A stretch of 64,000 nucleotides of DNA from Parastagonospora avenae f. sp. tritici 18332-5 (GCA_022559985.1 JAFJTR010000006.1:713900-777899), one strand, 5' to 3'; shown: positions 8,642 to 21,671, numbered from the stretch's first letter. Translations and numbers: made by a program. The notes: a model not told the origin generated them from the letters alone.

Positions 8642-11277
8642 CGTAGAGCCAAAGGGATTGTGGTGATTGTATCGGCTGACGGTACTGCACCGAACTCCGA
8701 GTTGAGGGCCCGAGTTTAGTGCGGTTGGTGAGCGAGAAAGCGAGGCTGCTCAAAATTTTGATACGGCACGACCACGTGCGGGCCAATCCACTAACGTGGT
8801 GACGTGATAAGTGAAAGGGCATGAAAAGTGAAAAGACTTAATCAGATATGCGCTACATGAGTGAGTAGAGCCTTCAATGCCGCTCTCCATGTCTTTGGGT
8901 ACTCTGTACAACTCTTCTAGGCCGTTGAAGGAAGCAGAGTCGTCCACTGGTACGTAGCCAACGGTGTCTGATAAGTCTTGGTCCGACAAATCCATGAGCT
9001 TGTCCCTACTTTGATGTTTCGTGGCTAGCCGTCCCTACCTATACTAGAGAAGGACTCTGTCGTATCTTCGTAAGTAATGAGAATCCAATAGCCTATACTG
9101 TCAGTCTAAAAGTCGCAACATCTCATACTGCTTATGGCCTCCTGCTCGCCTGTGAAGAGAAGAAACTCGGGGATCTTTCATTTGATGTTGCTAAGTGCGT
9201 GTATTCAGTTCATCAAATCGTGCTTTCCTTATGTAATGCAATGCTCGGCTTTTTGTAAGTGTGATGAGAGCGAGTTGTGGCAGGTCGGACGGAGGTACAA
9301 ACGGGCGACGTCATCTGTGCACGGACATCCCCTGTCATGAGAATTGCTCCTGCCGTGCTCCGAACCTCCAACAACATCTCACATGTCTTTTTGTTCACTC
9401 AATGTATACCACTACCCGCGATTCTGATATCCGCATCTCTTAAAGACTCATTAATAAGGCACTTTGCTCTACCAGCAGAGGCAGGTCCGAAATCGTTGTG
9501 AGCTCAACGCTTCCTCAGACTCGGCCTACAGCTGGATATAACTATAGTAGGCGATAACAAACGAAGCCTACTCTGCCAAATGCATTCTAGCTTCTCTTTT
9601 TCGACGGTAAGCCCCGAATCCGATACAAGGTTCTAGCTGGATGCGCCATGTGCAGTGCCGGCAATGTGCACTTGCAACGAGGCGTTTCCTCATGCAAGCT
9701 GCAAGGCTGTCTCATTTCACCACTCCACGATGCCCCGATTTTGTCTCATCAGCCCTCGGGCGAACCACAGCGAATGAATACAGCCTTGCTTGGTGTCCTT
9801 CCTAAGTTGGCCGTTCCGTTCGTCCCCTGACTAAGTTAGCGGTTAAATACGGTTAGCCGCTCTTGCAGCGCCTTCGTACCGCCCATTGCTTAAACCCTCC
9901 CACATCAACTCAAAGAAGGCAAAATCATACCTTTGGGTTGCTCTGTCCTCTCGAAAACCGGCGGAAGGATCACACCCGTTCTTGGCGTCCGCGCCCGACC
10001 GGGAATCAATCAGATGGTCGTACAGCTTGACACAACCACGCGGTTTGTGGACACCTTCATGTGACTACCAACAAGTAGCAAACCACTACTGGGGTCGAGA
10101 ACTGCCTGTTCGCGGTCTAGACTAGCGTCGGCATTCTGGAACCTTGTTGCACATTTGTTCTACTCCATGCCGGCTGAGGTGGTATTTTCCTAGCATCTGC
10201 TCTCCTATCTTATCTGCTTCTTCAAGCTCTTTCTACTCATTCGTCTATCTCGCTATCTCTAATCTCCGCTTGCACAATCTCCCGACGGCAGCGATGAGCT
10301 CACATGCGATGCAACCACCGCCTGGACAGAGATGGAATCAAGGCCGTCTGCCGTTCCCGCTTATTCTCGAGTTGTACTCCGATGTTGCACGCATGTGTCT
10401 TCAGTGGTAATTATCCCACGGGCTGCGGCACGTCACTTGGCCCCATGGGCGCCTAAGGTGCTCTTTCGAATTTGTCACCGCCCGAAAAATTGGAGATGGT
10501 GTCTATGTATACCTCGCCGCTCGTTAGTGTGTTGCATGTCTGACTGTGCCACATGGACCGGACCGAACGCCCCATTGCCTTCCGAGCAGCCTCAATCTAT
10601 ATGGAGACAAAGTGAATCCACCATATGAGTAAATATGGATGCACGTGCGTAGCAAGCGTTTATAGAGACCACTTGGTGTTGCGGTATGCATATAGTATAC
10701 ACATTATAGTGGTCTAGCTACTACTGGCTCGCTTCTGGGGTAGATGTCAATTATCCGCCCGTCTCTAGATCGCATCCGCCCCGGGATTCTGTACATCACG
10801 CCCCTCGATAGTTCACGCCCGTAGGGCACAAGCCCCCAAGATGCTCCATCGACGCCGCACGCGACGGTCTTCGCTAGCATGGGCGCTTCTTACATTTGCA
10901 GTAGCGTAGTTACTGCGCCGTCTCGTGGATAGGATATGTACCCTTGGACCTCGCAGATGTCCAATTTCCTGCAGCATTCTCCCAGCCTACAGACTGTCAC
11001 CCTCCTTTCGACTGAGCCGTCGTTGCATTTCCAAGTCACTCCTTCCATACTGAGCTTGTCGCGTGCCTTTCGGTCTCCTTGTCCTTCAACGGTCCCTGCA
11101 CATAACCTCACGCTTCACCGTGTCGTACTACATATATCTTGCCATTTCCTGTTCAACATTATCTCCTCAAGCTCTATCTTCACAAACGCCTCATCCGAGC
11201 GATCTTGATCAGTACCTGCACTAGCGCAGCCACTCGCCACGTAGCACAGCACAGCCCGCGCTAGCGACATCATCAGA
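8642..11277. other. 2.6-kb gene-poor region before the chitinase gene
   Basis: I find no supported gene. A short minus-strand frame (8995-8750) starts with an acidic, coding-like stretch but ends in unlikely sequence and matches nothing I know. An imperfect hairpin, AGCGGTTAA (9838-9846) with TTAGCCGCT (9853-9861), lies in sequence with repeated AAGTT(A/G)G(C)CGTT-like words, possibly a transposon relic. The right end should hold the chitinase promoter. Confidence 0.4.
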
Positions 11278-12731
11278 ATGCGATTCACAAATATCTTGCT
11301 CTCTGGAGCTACATCTTTGCTTTCTCTTTCAACATTTTCCCAAGCTGCTCCAGTATCTCAACAAGACGACATGGCTTCCACAGCAGTTTCTGGCTACAAG
11401 AACGTTGCGTACTTTGTCAATTGGGTATGCTCGCTTGCTACCACCCCACAAAAAGCAAGCTTGGAAACTAACACATGATAGGCTATCTATGGTCGCAACT
11501 TCAATCCGCAGGATCTTCCAGGCCAGGAACTCACTCATGTGCTTTATGCCTTTGCCAATGTTCGACCTGAAACCGGTGAAGTCTATCTGACCGACACTTG
11601 GTCGGACACTGACAAGCACTACGCTACCGACTCTTGGAACGATGTTGGTACCAACGTCTACGGATGCGCAAAGCAGCTTTTTCTCCAGAAGAAGAAGAAT
11701 CGCAAGTTGAAGGTTCTGCTTTCCATCGGAGGTTGGACTTACTCAGCCAACTTTGCGCAGCCAGCTTCGACAGAAGCAGGCCGTGCCAGGTTTGCAAGCA
11801 GTGCCGTTGCCCTTCTCCAGGATCTTGGTTTCGATGGTAAATTCCACGTCATACTGTAGCCCTCTTCGTTTACTAACCTCCTTCAGGTCTCGACATCGAC
11901 TGGGAGTACCCATCCAACGAAGCCCAAGCAAACGACATGGTGTCTCTCCTCGCAGCCACCCGCAAGGCCCTCGACGCCTACTCGGCCGCCCATGCGCCAA
12001 ACCAAAAGCTCCTCCTGACCGTCGCCTCGCCCGCCGGCGCCAAAAACTACAACATCATGAAGCTCGGCGCCATGGACAAGTACCTCGATTTCTGGAACCT
12101 CATGGCCTACGACTACGCCGGATCCTGGGACGCCAACGCAGGGCATCAGGCCAACTTCAACCCCTCTGGTAACAACGCCATCTCCACGCCCTTCAACACG
12201 CAACAGGCGCTGAAAGACTACGCCGCGGCGGGCGTCCCGCTCAATAAAATCGTGCTTGGTATGCCCCTGTACGGCCGCGCTTTTACCAACACCGATGGCC
12301 CCGGCAAGCCCTTCTCGGGCGTCGGCCAGGGTACGTGGGAAGCGGGTGTGTACGACTACAAGACGCTCCCCCAGGCCGGCGCGACCGTAACCAATGATTT
12401 GGACCTTGGCGCGAGCTGGAGCTACGACCAGGGCCAGCGACTGATGATCAGCTACGACACGCCGCAGGTGATCCAGAAGAAGAGCGAGTTGGTGAAGAGC
12501 ATGGGGCTGGGCGGCGGGATGTGGTGGGAGAGCAGCAGTGATAAGAAGGGGAGTGATAGTTTGATTTCGACTGTAAGTTCCTTTCGCTGCACTGTCTTGG
12601 GATATGTACTGACTTGGACATAGTTTGTCAATGCTGTTGGTGGCACGGGCGCGTTGGACCAGAGCCAAAATCTGCTGAGCTTCCCTTCGAGCAAGTATGA
12701 TAACTTGAAGGCGGGATTTCCTAACGAGTGA
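11278..12731 (+). CDS. Secreted GH18 endochitinase
   Basis: Family 18 glycoside hydrolase that cleaves chitin by a substrate-assisted mechanism. Exons are 11278-11424, 11482-11836, 11887-12572 and 12624-12731, giving 431 aa. Residues 1-23 form a signal peptide (hydrophobic core [15 protein letters not shown], cleavage near QAA-PVS). The barrel begins at [20 protein letters not shown]. The substrate-binding motif [12 protein letters not shown] and the catalytic DxxDxDxE motif ([11 protein letters not shown], joined across intron 2) are intact, as are [13 protein letters not shown] and the late [12 protein letters not shown] strand. No chitin-binding or Ser/Thr-rich tail is present. Length and order match the Trichoderma 42-kDa endochitinase type. 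It probably acts in wall remodelling or in attacking other fungi; the sequence does not decide which. Confidence 0.95.
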
Positions 12732-13091
12732 GTGGGGTGTAGGCTGGTGGTGATTCTTGGGCATCTTTTTGGCCCGCCTTCTTGAACATACTTTGGGTGC
12801 GAAAGTTGTTTCATTTGTCTATCGTCAATCGCTTTGGGAGAGCAGAAGACGAGGATCTTTCTTTAGATGCCACTATCGCTTCATATAGGTTGGGGATGTA
12901 GATACGGACTTCGGGATATAGTCATGATTCATTTGTTTACTTCAAAGTTTCTTCCAGACTCAGGCTTGAGGATTCATGCTCATGATCGACGGATGATTGA
13001 TTCAAGATGACGGCTTGTTGAAACGCCGTGCCAAATGCTGGAGTCTACATGGTGAACTATATACAATCATACAATGTGATAGGAAATCTGC
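12732..13091. other. Convergent 3' intergenic region
   Basis: This region lies between the stop codons of the chitinase and lipoyl synthase genes. It should contain both 3' UTRs. No other signal was recognised. Confidence 0.5.
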
Positions 13092-14330
13092 TTAAGCAGA
13101 CTTCTCCATCTCGGCAATCTGCGCCCCGCCAACCTGCCCACCCCGTCCCATTCTCCTCTTCTTGATGACATTCTCAATGAACGCTTCTCCAGCCTTGTAA
13201 CTCGATCTCACGAGCGGTCCAGAGGCGCAGTACAGGAAGCCCATGTCCAGCGCACGCTGTCTCCACATCTCGAAAACATCGGGTGTAACGTATTCGTGGA
13301 CAGCCATGTGTTTCTTCGTTGGGCGCATATATTGGCCGAAAGTTACGACGTCAACATCGTTCGCTCGCAGATCCTTGAGGGCTTTCCACAGTTCGTCTTC
13401 CGTCTCGCCTAGGCCGAGCATGATACTAGTCTTGGTGATGAGTTCTGGCTTCGTTTCCTTTGCGATTCGCAGCACGTTGAGTGACTGTTTGAAGTTTGCA
13501 CGTCGATCGCGGACGTAGGGCGTGAGTGCTTCTGTAGTTTCGACGTTGTGTGCAAAGACATCGAGGCCAGAGTTCGCGACCAGTTTGACCATCTCTGCGT
13601 CGCCTGCGTAGTCTCCTACAAGTGCTTCTACAAGCATTGTCGGCGCCTTTTGCTTGATCTTCATGATTGTCTCCATTGCGTGTCGCGCGCCTCCGTCTGC
13701 GAGATCATCGCGATCCACGATAGTCAAAACGACGTATCCGAGTCCCCAGCGGCTGAGCGCTTCCGCAGTGTTCTCTGGCTCGTGCGGGTCGAGAGGTGGA
13801 GGGGCCTTTGATGTCTTCACCGAGCAGAATCTGCATCCGCGCGTGCATGTGTCGCCCCCAAGCATAATTGTGGCTGTCGCAGCACTCTTGTCGCTTCCAC
13901 CCCAGCAGTCGCTAATGTTCGGACACTTCGCTTCCTCGCATACGGTATGGAGGTTCAGCCCGCGCAAATCTTTCTTAATCTTCTTGTAATTCGCATTCGA
14001 GGGTATTGGCGTCTTTAGCCATTCTGGTAGTCGCGTAATGGTCTTCTTTCGTCCTTCTGGTCCTACTTGGACAGTCTTGATTTCGTAAGCCTCTGCGGGG
14101 GAGAGGGGCGCATCGGGAGCAACGAAGTCCCCGAATGAAGGACCGGCATTCAGAGTGTCGCTAAACGACGTCTGTGGTCGCGCACGTTTGGGCGGCTGTT
14201 GTGGGAGTGATGATTGCGGAGAGTCAATGGTTGTGGCGAAAGCTCGTGAGCATGGTGTTCTTGATCGTGGAACCGTTCGAAGGGTCGAGGTGGAGAGAAG
14301 ACATCGCGAACGTGGTATCGAAGCTGCCAT
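13092..14330 (-). CDS. LIP5: Mitochondrial lipoyl synthase
   Basis: Radical-SAM enzyme that inserts two sulfurs into octanoyl groups on lipoate-dependent proteins (H-protein, E2 subunits) in mitochondria. It is a single 412-aa exon. The N-terminus is basic and Ser/Arg-rich without acidic residues ([20 protein letters not shown]), a mitochondrial presequence. The auxiliary cluster motif [13 protein letters not shown] and the SAM-radical motif CTRGCRFC are both intact. The C-terminal RSSYKAGE segment provides the serine that ligates the auxiliary cluster. Length is normal for fungal LipA. It is divergent from the gamma-COP gene, with 429 bp between the starts. Confidence 0.97.
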   Translation of the reverse strand: MAASIPRSRCLLSTSTLRTVPRSRTPCSRAFATTIDSPQSSLPQQPPKRARPQTSFSDTLNAGPSFGDFVAPDAPLSPAEAYEIKTVQVGPEGRKKTITRLPEWLKTPIPSNANYKKIKKDLRGLNLHTVCEEAKCPNISDCWGGSDKSAATATIMLGGDTCTRGCRFCSVKTSKAPPPLDPHEPENTAEALSRWGLGYVVLTIVDRDDLADGGARHAMETIMKIKQKAPTMLVEALVGDYAGDAEMVKLVANSGLDVFAHNVETTEALTPYVRDRRANFKQSLNVLRIAKETKPELITKTSIMLGLGETEDELWKALKDLRANDVDVVTFGQYMRPTKKHMAVHEYVTPDVFEMWRQRALDMGFLYCASGPLVRSSYKAGEAFIENVIKKRRMGRGGQVGGAQIAEMEKSA

Positions 14331-14759
14331 TATGAAACTGTGTATACAAAGAAAGAAGAAAAGAAAGTGTGGGCAGCAGAGTGTTGAGTCGTCAAGTTAT
14401 TCATCTCAGCCTTCAATACCCGAAAATGGGCGGCGGATCCAGGGCCGCGCTAGGGCAGGCGCACGGCGTCAAACAGCACAAACACAGCTGCGCGGAAGGA
14501 GCAACCCACATTCGCGGCATCCCTGCACTCCGCCGAGTCGAGCCATCTTCAACGTACACCAATTCACTGCGCCGACACGTACACCCTCCGAACACGCTAT
14601 CCTACCCGCTTCCTGCACTCTTCACCCAACAATTGCTGCGAGGGGCCCCGGACACCTTTACTGCGTCGTTCAGCAAAGGCCACGTTTGGCGGAGCAAGAG
14701 CGGGACACTTTTTATACCACACAGGGACAGCTCTCGACTAGAGCCATACTGCGCCCAGG
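14331..14759. promoter_or_regulatory. Divergent promoter between lipoyl synthase and gamma-COP
   Basis: This non-coding segment lies between two housekeeping starts. Long frames crossing it are chance readings without family character. No specific site was recognised. Confidence 0.5.
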
Positions 14760-17724
14760 ATGGACAAGAAACACGAGGATGTCGGTGGCGTGGCACAGAT
14801 TGACAAGACCTCCGTCTTCCAAGAAGGTACCGCGCCCTGCTGTTCCACGTGGTGGTGGGGATGAATTGGCGGTATGGGAGCTGACATGACGCAGCGCGAG
14901 TATTCAACCAGAGCCCAGTCTCACCGCGGAAATGCAGAGTGGTACGTTGAACGGAAAGAAGTTAGTGTCGGACCTCAGCTGAGAATGGGCAGATCTTGAC
15001 TAAGCTCGCACTGCTGCTCTTCACGGGCGAGAGCTGGGGACGCCAGGAAGCCACCACCCTCTTCTTCGGCATATCGAAGCTCTTCCAGAACAAGGATGCC
15101 TCTCTCCGCCAGATGGTCTACCTCGTCATCAAGGAGCTGGCGGGCTCTGCCGACGATGTCATCATGGTCACATCCTCCATCATGAAGGACACTTCGGTCG
15201 GCAGCGATGTCGTATACCGCCCCAATGCGATTCGCGCCCTCTGTCGCGTCATCGATGCCTCCACCGTACAAGCGATCGAACGCCTCGTCAAGACGTGCAT
15301 TGTCGACAAGAACCCCTCGGTAGCCTCCGCGGCACTCGTCTCGTCGTACCACCTCCTCCCAGTCGCAAAGGACGTCGTTCGAAGGTGGCAGTCTGAGGCA
15401 GCAGAGGCGGCTTCTGGCAGCAAGTCTGGCGGTGGCTTCCTGGGTGGCTTTGGCGGCGGCTCTCACACTGCACTCCAGGCGAGCACAAACTACATGACAC
15501 AGTACCACGCCATTGGTCTGCTGTACCAGATGCGCTCTGGCGACAGAATGAGTTTGGTGAAGATGGTCCAGCAATACTCGGCTCAAGGCGTTGTCAAGAG
15601 CCCCGCTGCTACTGTTCTGCTGGTCAGGCTAGCAGCCAAGCTGGCCGAAGAGGATCCAAACCTTCGAAAGGTAGGAAAACAGATGACGAGATCACATCCC
15701 TTGCTAACACCTTTGACAGCCCATGATGCAACTGCTCGACGGCTGGCTGCGTCACAAGTCCGAAATGGTCAACTTCGAGGCCGCAAAGGCAATCTGCGAC
15801 ATGCACAACGTCACCGATGCCGAGCTCGTACAGGCTGTCCACGTCCTCCAACTCTTCCTCACATCTCCCCGCGCTGTCACCAAGTTCGCCGCTCTTCGAA
15901 TCCTCTCACAAATGGCGTCCTTCAAGCCAGATGCCGTCAGAACATGCAACCAGGATATCGAATCGCTTATTACAAACTCGAATCGCAGCATTGCTACATT
16001 CGCCATCACTACGCTGCTCAAGACAGGCAACGAGTCTTCTGTCGACCGGCTGATGAAGCAGATCACAGGCTTTATGGCTGAGATCACGGACGAGTTCAAG
16101 GTCACGATTGTTGAGGCCGTACGAACTCTGGCGCTGAAGTTCAAGGCTAAGCAGTCTGGGTTCCTCGCTTTCCTCAGCGGTATCCTGCGCGACGAGGGAG
16201 GCTACGAGTTCAAGCGATCTGTGGTCGAGGCCATCATGGACTTGATCCGATTCGTGCCTGAGGCGAAGGAGGATGCGCTGGCCACACTCTGCGAGTTCAT
16301 CGAAGACTGCGAATTCACCAAGCTCGCAGTCAGGATTCTGTTCGTTCTTGGAAGGGAAGGTCCTTCTACGCCTCACCCTACCAAGTACATTCGCTACATT
16401 TACAACCGTGTTGTTTTGGAGAACGCTATCGTCCGTGCTGCGGCCACCTCTGCCCTCGCCAAATTTGGTGTCGGACAAAAGGACCCCGAAATCAAGAAGT
16501 CTGTCCATGTTCTCCTTACGCGCTGTCTCGACGATGTTGACGATGAGGTGCGCGACCGTGCCGCATTGAACCTCCGGTTGATGGATCAGGATGACGACCT
16601 CGCTCTAAGCTTTATCCGCAACGATTCCATGTTCTCCCTTCCCGTTCTCGAGCACCAATTGGCCATGTACGTTAGCTCCGATTCCCGCGATACCTTCGAA
16701 ACCGCTTTCGACATTACGAAGATTCCGACCGTGTCGCGCGAGCAAGCCGATGCCGCAGATCTCACCAAGAAGACCGAAGGCGCGACTCCCACTCTCAAGG
16801 CACCTAGTGCTTCAAAGGCACCTTCAAAGGCTGGTGTAGATGCTGCCTCCGCCGCAGCAAACAATGCGCAGAAATACGCCGTGGAGCTGCAGAAGATCCC
16901 CGAACTTGCTGCACACGGCACTGTGCTCAAGTCAAGCGATCTCGTCGAGCTCACCGAGTCGGAAACCGAGTACGTTGTCACAGCTGTCAAGCACATCTTC
17001 AAAGACCACATTGTGCTTCAATACGACATCAAGAACACGCTCCCAGACACAGTCTTGCTTGATGTCGAGATGGTCGTTACCCCAGAAGATGATGGTGACG
17101 TGCAATTAGAAGAGGAGTTCGTCATTCCTGCACCTAAGCTTCCTACAAATGAGCCGGGCACAGTCTACGTTTCCTTCAAGCGATTAGAGACCGAATCGCA
17201 GTACATTGCTGCAAGCTTCACCAACGTCCTCAAGTTCACCAGCAAGGAAATCGACCCAAGCACCAACGAGCCAGAAGACGGCGATGGCTACCCAGATGAA
17301 TACCAGGTTGAGGATCTTGATCTTAATGGCGCGGACTACGTTATGCCTGCATATGCAGGCAGCTTCGACAATGTCTGGGAGCAATCGAACGGTGAATCAG
17401 CGACTGAGACATTGCAGCTCAGCAACATCAAGAGCATATCAGGTATATCTACTATACTTACACCACGCTGTAACATGCTAACAATTTTTAGATGCGACAG
17501 AACAGCTCACAAAGACGCTTTCATTGCAACCTCTTGATGGCACAGATGTTGCACTATCGACTTCGACACACACACTCAAGCTTTATGGAAAGACTATCAC
17601 AGGAGGCAAGGTCGCGGCTATGGTACGAATGGCGTTCAGCGCAAAGACTGGTGTGACTATGAAGATCGATGTGCGGAGCGAGGAAGAGGGCGTTGCAGCA
17701 TTAGTTATTGGCAGCGTAGCATAG
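14760..17724 (+). CDS. SEC21: Coatomer subunit gamma
   Basis: Gamma-COP of the COPI coat, which drives retrograde Golgi-to-ER vesicle transport. Exons are 14760-14826, 14895-14941, 14993-15670, 15720-17442 and 17492-17724, giving 915 aa. Splicing joins KTSVFQEARVFNQSPVSPRK, a hallmark N-terminus of gamma-COP, to the adaptin-like helical repeat region (GRQEATTLFFGISKLFQ, VYRPNAIRALCRVID, FVPEAKEDALATLCEFIEDC). After an Ala/Ser/Lys linker around residues 600-640 comes the appendage domain (YVVTAVKHIFKDHIVLQYD and the final TLKLYGKTITGG region). The second exon is 47 nt. All junctions keep the family sequence, and length fits the family. Confidence 0.96.
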
Positions 17725-19483
17725 TTGAACGCAGTATGATTTAGATACGACGGTACTTTTTTGTTCCTTTGGATTGTTCTTTCGAACTTCTGCCTAACCC
17801 TAAAAAGGCGTTCCTCAGAGTATGCATAGCGACCAAATCCAATCATAAAAATGTCGACATGTGTTTTCTATCGCACGGTTCTCGCTCATCGTACGATCCC
17901 CGTGCACCATCGGTCCTTCCCCCTCGTAGCGCTAAACCATATCCCGCCGCACTCACCCCATTTTCCACGCGGCTCGTTTTCCCCTGGTCCTGGGATGAAA
18001 CACAGTGGCGCTGGACCGCGTCGAGCGCAAATGGCTCAAAGCGGGAAATTGAACAATAGGTGTTGATGACAGCGCTAGGGAATGGCGCAAGACTTGCTGG
18101 GGATAGCCGGTGCGGCGGGTGCGTGGTGGTTATGAAGTGGAGATGAGGGTGGAGGGATAGATGTTTTCTTGGTGTTGGAGAAGATTTGAAGATATTGGGT
18201 GAGGTGTTTCATCATGATTATTCTATGTGTGTATAGTAGTTCGAAGTGATGATGATATACCTGGATTTCGACAAAATGGGATAGATAAACGATGATGAGT
18301 AAAATGTGCCTGCATGCTTTGGATTTTGGAGTGATTGCACGTACGCTTTTGAATGGCGTATTGACTTTGCAGAGAGGGCGGGATATTGGAGTGAGAAATT
18401 GCAGCATTACGAGGCCGGTGTGGTGGTTGTACGCGTTCGTATTGCCTCCTGCTGTTTTTATACACATAAGTACAGTGCTGCTATGATTCCACTTCGCTCA
18501 TGCCACCAAAGTATGCTGTCCATTTTGCTAGGATATTACTCGCTGGTATTTTTGTACCAGATTTGAGGTGTTACTAGGCAGCGGCAAGATTTGTGCCCGC
18601 TCTATACGTACACGAGGTGATCTACCAGTCTTTGAGAGCGCACCAATAAGTTTATAAAGAAGGATAAATATGTGTAGTGCCATAAAATATCTTACTTAAT
18701 TTTATGGAAGTACTTAAATATTACTAATCTATCTCTTCTTGTTGACACGGCAAAGGTATGGGGTTGAATCAAGTAACGGTCGTTGCAACGAGTTTGAGTA
18801 GATGATTGATTGATTCTCTGCTATCTCTACGCGCGTTGGATTTTGACTGTTCGTGGTGTTGTTACACGCGAGCTCTGTGTTACTTGACTATCCCACATCG
18901 ATACTGTACGTTAGACATGGCTCCCAACACTTCTCTTTACTGTTCTCGTTTAGTGAAGGTAGACAGGAGTTTTACTAGGGTCTAGTAGTGTGAAGTATGA
19001 GACATTAGAGGGGTTTAGGGACATGGTGGAGAGAGAGGCGTACATTTTTAAATGTAGAACAGTAGAAGAGGTCCGAGATACGATATTATGAAAGTTTTTG
19101 TAGCCATTTCCTCATCTTATTTACGATTGTTAGAGATAAAACTGTGCTTCCTTGTGTATAGATTAGGGACGAGACTTCCTGCTACTCGATAGAGTCAATG
19201 CAATCTGGTCTCAGTAATTAGGTTTAGCCAGTAGTCTGTACAGTCTCTGTCCTATCTGCATATGAGCGATGGGGCCATTTCTGCATGATGTAGATCACTG
19301 CCGTTATTCTTGGAACCAATAGAAGGAACCTGTAAATATCATTCCTAGCCGACTTCGGATTATCTGCCCCGCATCGACTCAGCTTCAGCTGCATCTCGAT
19401 CCTAATCTCCAGTCGATTACCACAAAATTATTATACATCTGCACTTCTCAGCTCAAGATTCAATACCTGGCTTTCGATTCGAA
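17725..19483. other. Gene-poor region, AT- and TA-rich in its right half
   Basis: I find no supported gene. From about 18.6 to 19.3 kb the sequence is visibly richer in A/T and TpA, and stop codons are frequent in all frames. It separates housekeeping SEC21 from two decayed accessory genes, so a worn transposon relic is possible, but no terminal repeat or protein remnant could be identified. Confidence 0.35.
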
Positions 19484-21671
19484 ATGAGTACCCACGTTTT
19501 CAATACTTTATGTGGCCCATGTAACCGGATCTTGGACACGATTTCTGAGGCCGCCTGGTACACGAATCTGATCTACCACCAATCACTCGCAACTCTCTAT
19601 GAATCTTCCCGACACGGTTGCGGCATATGTACTGTTACTCTCGAGCACTTGTACAGCAGCAAGTTTGAGCAGGCACCTGACTTATGGGGCAAGCTATTTC
19701 CACTCAAGTGCGAATCCGATACCTCCTCAGCAAGCTGGCAAAGATCGTTCGATTTGACTATCATATCCGATGGCGTAGAGAACTTGCACCTCAAGTTTAC
19801 ATTCGATTCCGTTGGGGAGGTCACTGGTAAGTGCAGGCAATCCACCATGCTCAATGTGTAATTTTGCGCTTACTTTCGAGAGATGGCAATGAAGACGTCT
19901 ACGTTCCGTCCAACTCAACAGACTCGCCCCAAAGCTGGGAATTGATGAACAGGTGGTTGGAGCAATGCAGAACACATCACGAGCGATGTAATGCTGAAAT
20001 TCCAAGGCCTTTGGGCTCAACACCTTGGACCCCAACACGCCTGCTTGACATTAGAAGACCCGGAGACGAGTACTTACGACTAGTAGAACGGGATGAAAGC
20101 TTATACAACCAACAGCCTTATGCAACGCTCTCTCATTGCTGGGGTAGGGCACGCTTACCAGTCACCACCAGGGCAAATGGTCGGGAACGTTGCGAACGCA
20201 TTGACCCTAGCGAGATGCCTAGAACTTTCTTGAACGCAGTGAGGATTGCTCAAGCTTTTCGCGTCCGCTATTTGTGGATTGATTGTTTGTGCATTGTTCA
20301 AGATGATCCTGAAGACTGGGGCCGCGAAGCTGGATTGATGAGCAAAGTTTATCGATACGGCTACATCAATATAGCCGCTACAGGGGCTGATGGGAGCGAT
20401 AAAGGCTGTTTCTTTGAAAGAAATCCACAATTTGTTCGACCAACTGAGTTCGATGTTCAATGGAAAAAAGATGAGAGCAACAAAAACAAAGGTATTGAGT
20501 TGTGCCTGATCATAACTTCTGGGCCCAGAAGCTCGTAAGCGAGCCACTCAATCAACGCTGCTGGTTTTTGTAAGAGCGAATACTCTCTCCCCGAATTCTA
20601 CAATTGGGTCATGAGCAGCTCTTCTGGGAGTGTCGAGAATTGGTGGCGTGTGAAACGTACCCTCGCGGCTTGCCTATGAGTATCCAAGAGAACAAGCTCG
20701 TTGGCATCAAGACTCTAGATCTTGGCAACAAGCCGCAGGATAATCGTTGGTCTGCAAAATATGTTTCTCCGGCCGGAGGACGACCACCAGGAAGAATCTG
20801 GACCACCATCACAAACCTGTTTCGACCGGTCATTGTTAATGAAATCACCCTTTACTCGCCAACAAACAATGCGACAGCTTACATAGACTGGGATGCAATA
20901 GTCGAGCTGTATTCGCTAGGGAATCTAACATTTGCATCAGACAAACTTGTGGCTCTTTCGGGGCTCGCAGACGCCATCTCGAGTCGTCAGACAAATACTT
21001 CTGACGACGGATATCTTGCAGGTCTTTGGCAATCGTCTTTACCATCTCATCTATTGTGGACGACAAGAAGTGTAACAAAAGAGACTCGAGGTCCATGTAG
21101 ATATCTACAGTCCAAGTCCGCCTACATTGCCCCATCGTGATCCTGGGCTTATATCGATGGCAAAATCTCATTTTCATGGTGCCAACACAATTACAGTTCA
21201 GCCGAATATCTAGTGAAATTAGAAGGTGTAAAGATGACTTGGGAAACACAAGTCTCGAGGTGTGGTTGTGTGACATCAGGGTCACTGAGACTGTCAGGCC
21301 CACTTGCATCCATTCTCTGGACAGAACAAGCAGTTCCACCACCGGCTAGTCCCAGGTCTGCGCATATAACGCACCTATATCCAAGACACTTTGATTGTCG
21401 CAGGGCTACAGAAGTAGCACCAGACGCCATGACTGCAGCTGAGATACTCTTCGACACAGCATTTGACGATGTTCCCAAAGAGCTCATTCTGCTGCCAGTT
21501 ATCGGCACTTCGAAACGAACGGCGCATGAACAAGAAGCGGTGCTCGGACTCGTGCTTCGGCAGGAAAGCGGAGTAGACACGTATTCACGCGTTGGGGTGT
21601 TCAATACCACAAGGCTTCGAGTAGGCAGGATTCTGAAGAATATGCCACGACAGACAATCACCGCGAATTGA
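19484..21671 (+). pseudogene. Decayed HET-domain (heterokaryon incompatibility-like) gene
   Basis: HET-domain proteins trigger death of fused, genetically unlike hyphae. This copy has the expected layout: an N-terminal part with HGCGICT, a 56-nt intron (19827-19882), then HET motifs YATLSHCWG, VRYLWIDCLCIVQDD and SKVYRYGYINIAATGA, then the motif normally read LNQR.W.LQER, then LGHEQLFWEC and a long C-terminal part ending at 21671. Three lesions break it. A one-base loss near 20507 shifts the frame. TAA at 20571-20573 replaces the Gln expected before ER (CAA to TAA). TGA at 21138-21140 replaces the Trp expected in APS-W-SWA (TGG to TGA). Family homology resumes in frame after each. Only a truncated product, lacking about half the protein, could be made. 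Confidence 0.8.

Noticed and set aside
8750..8995. 81-aa minus-strand frame upstream of the F-box relic
   Set aside because: The first 45 residues look coding-like, but the rest does not, and no splice into the F-box frame is convincing.
11883..12764. 293-aa open frame on the minus strand opposite the chitinase
   Set aside because: Antisense shadow of the GC-rich GH18 exon; low-complexity translation without introns or motifs.
14155..14889. 244-aa plus-strand frame spanning the LIP5/SEC21 promoter
   Set aside because: It begins inside the lipoyl synthase presequence on the wrong strand and runs into the first SEC21 exon out of frame; Arg/His/Thr-rich chance translation.
20493..20530. Possible 38-nt intron removing the HET frameshift
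   Set aside because: A GT...CAG pair exists, but its removal leads into a frame without HET homology, so it does not rescue the gene.
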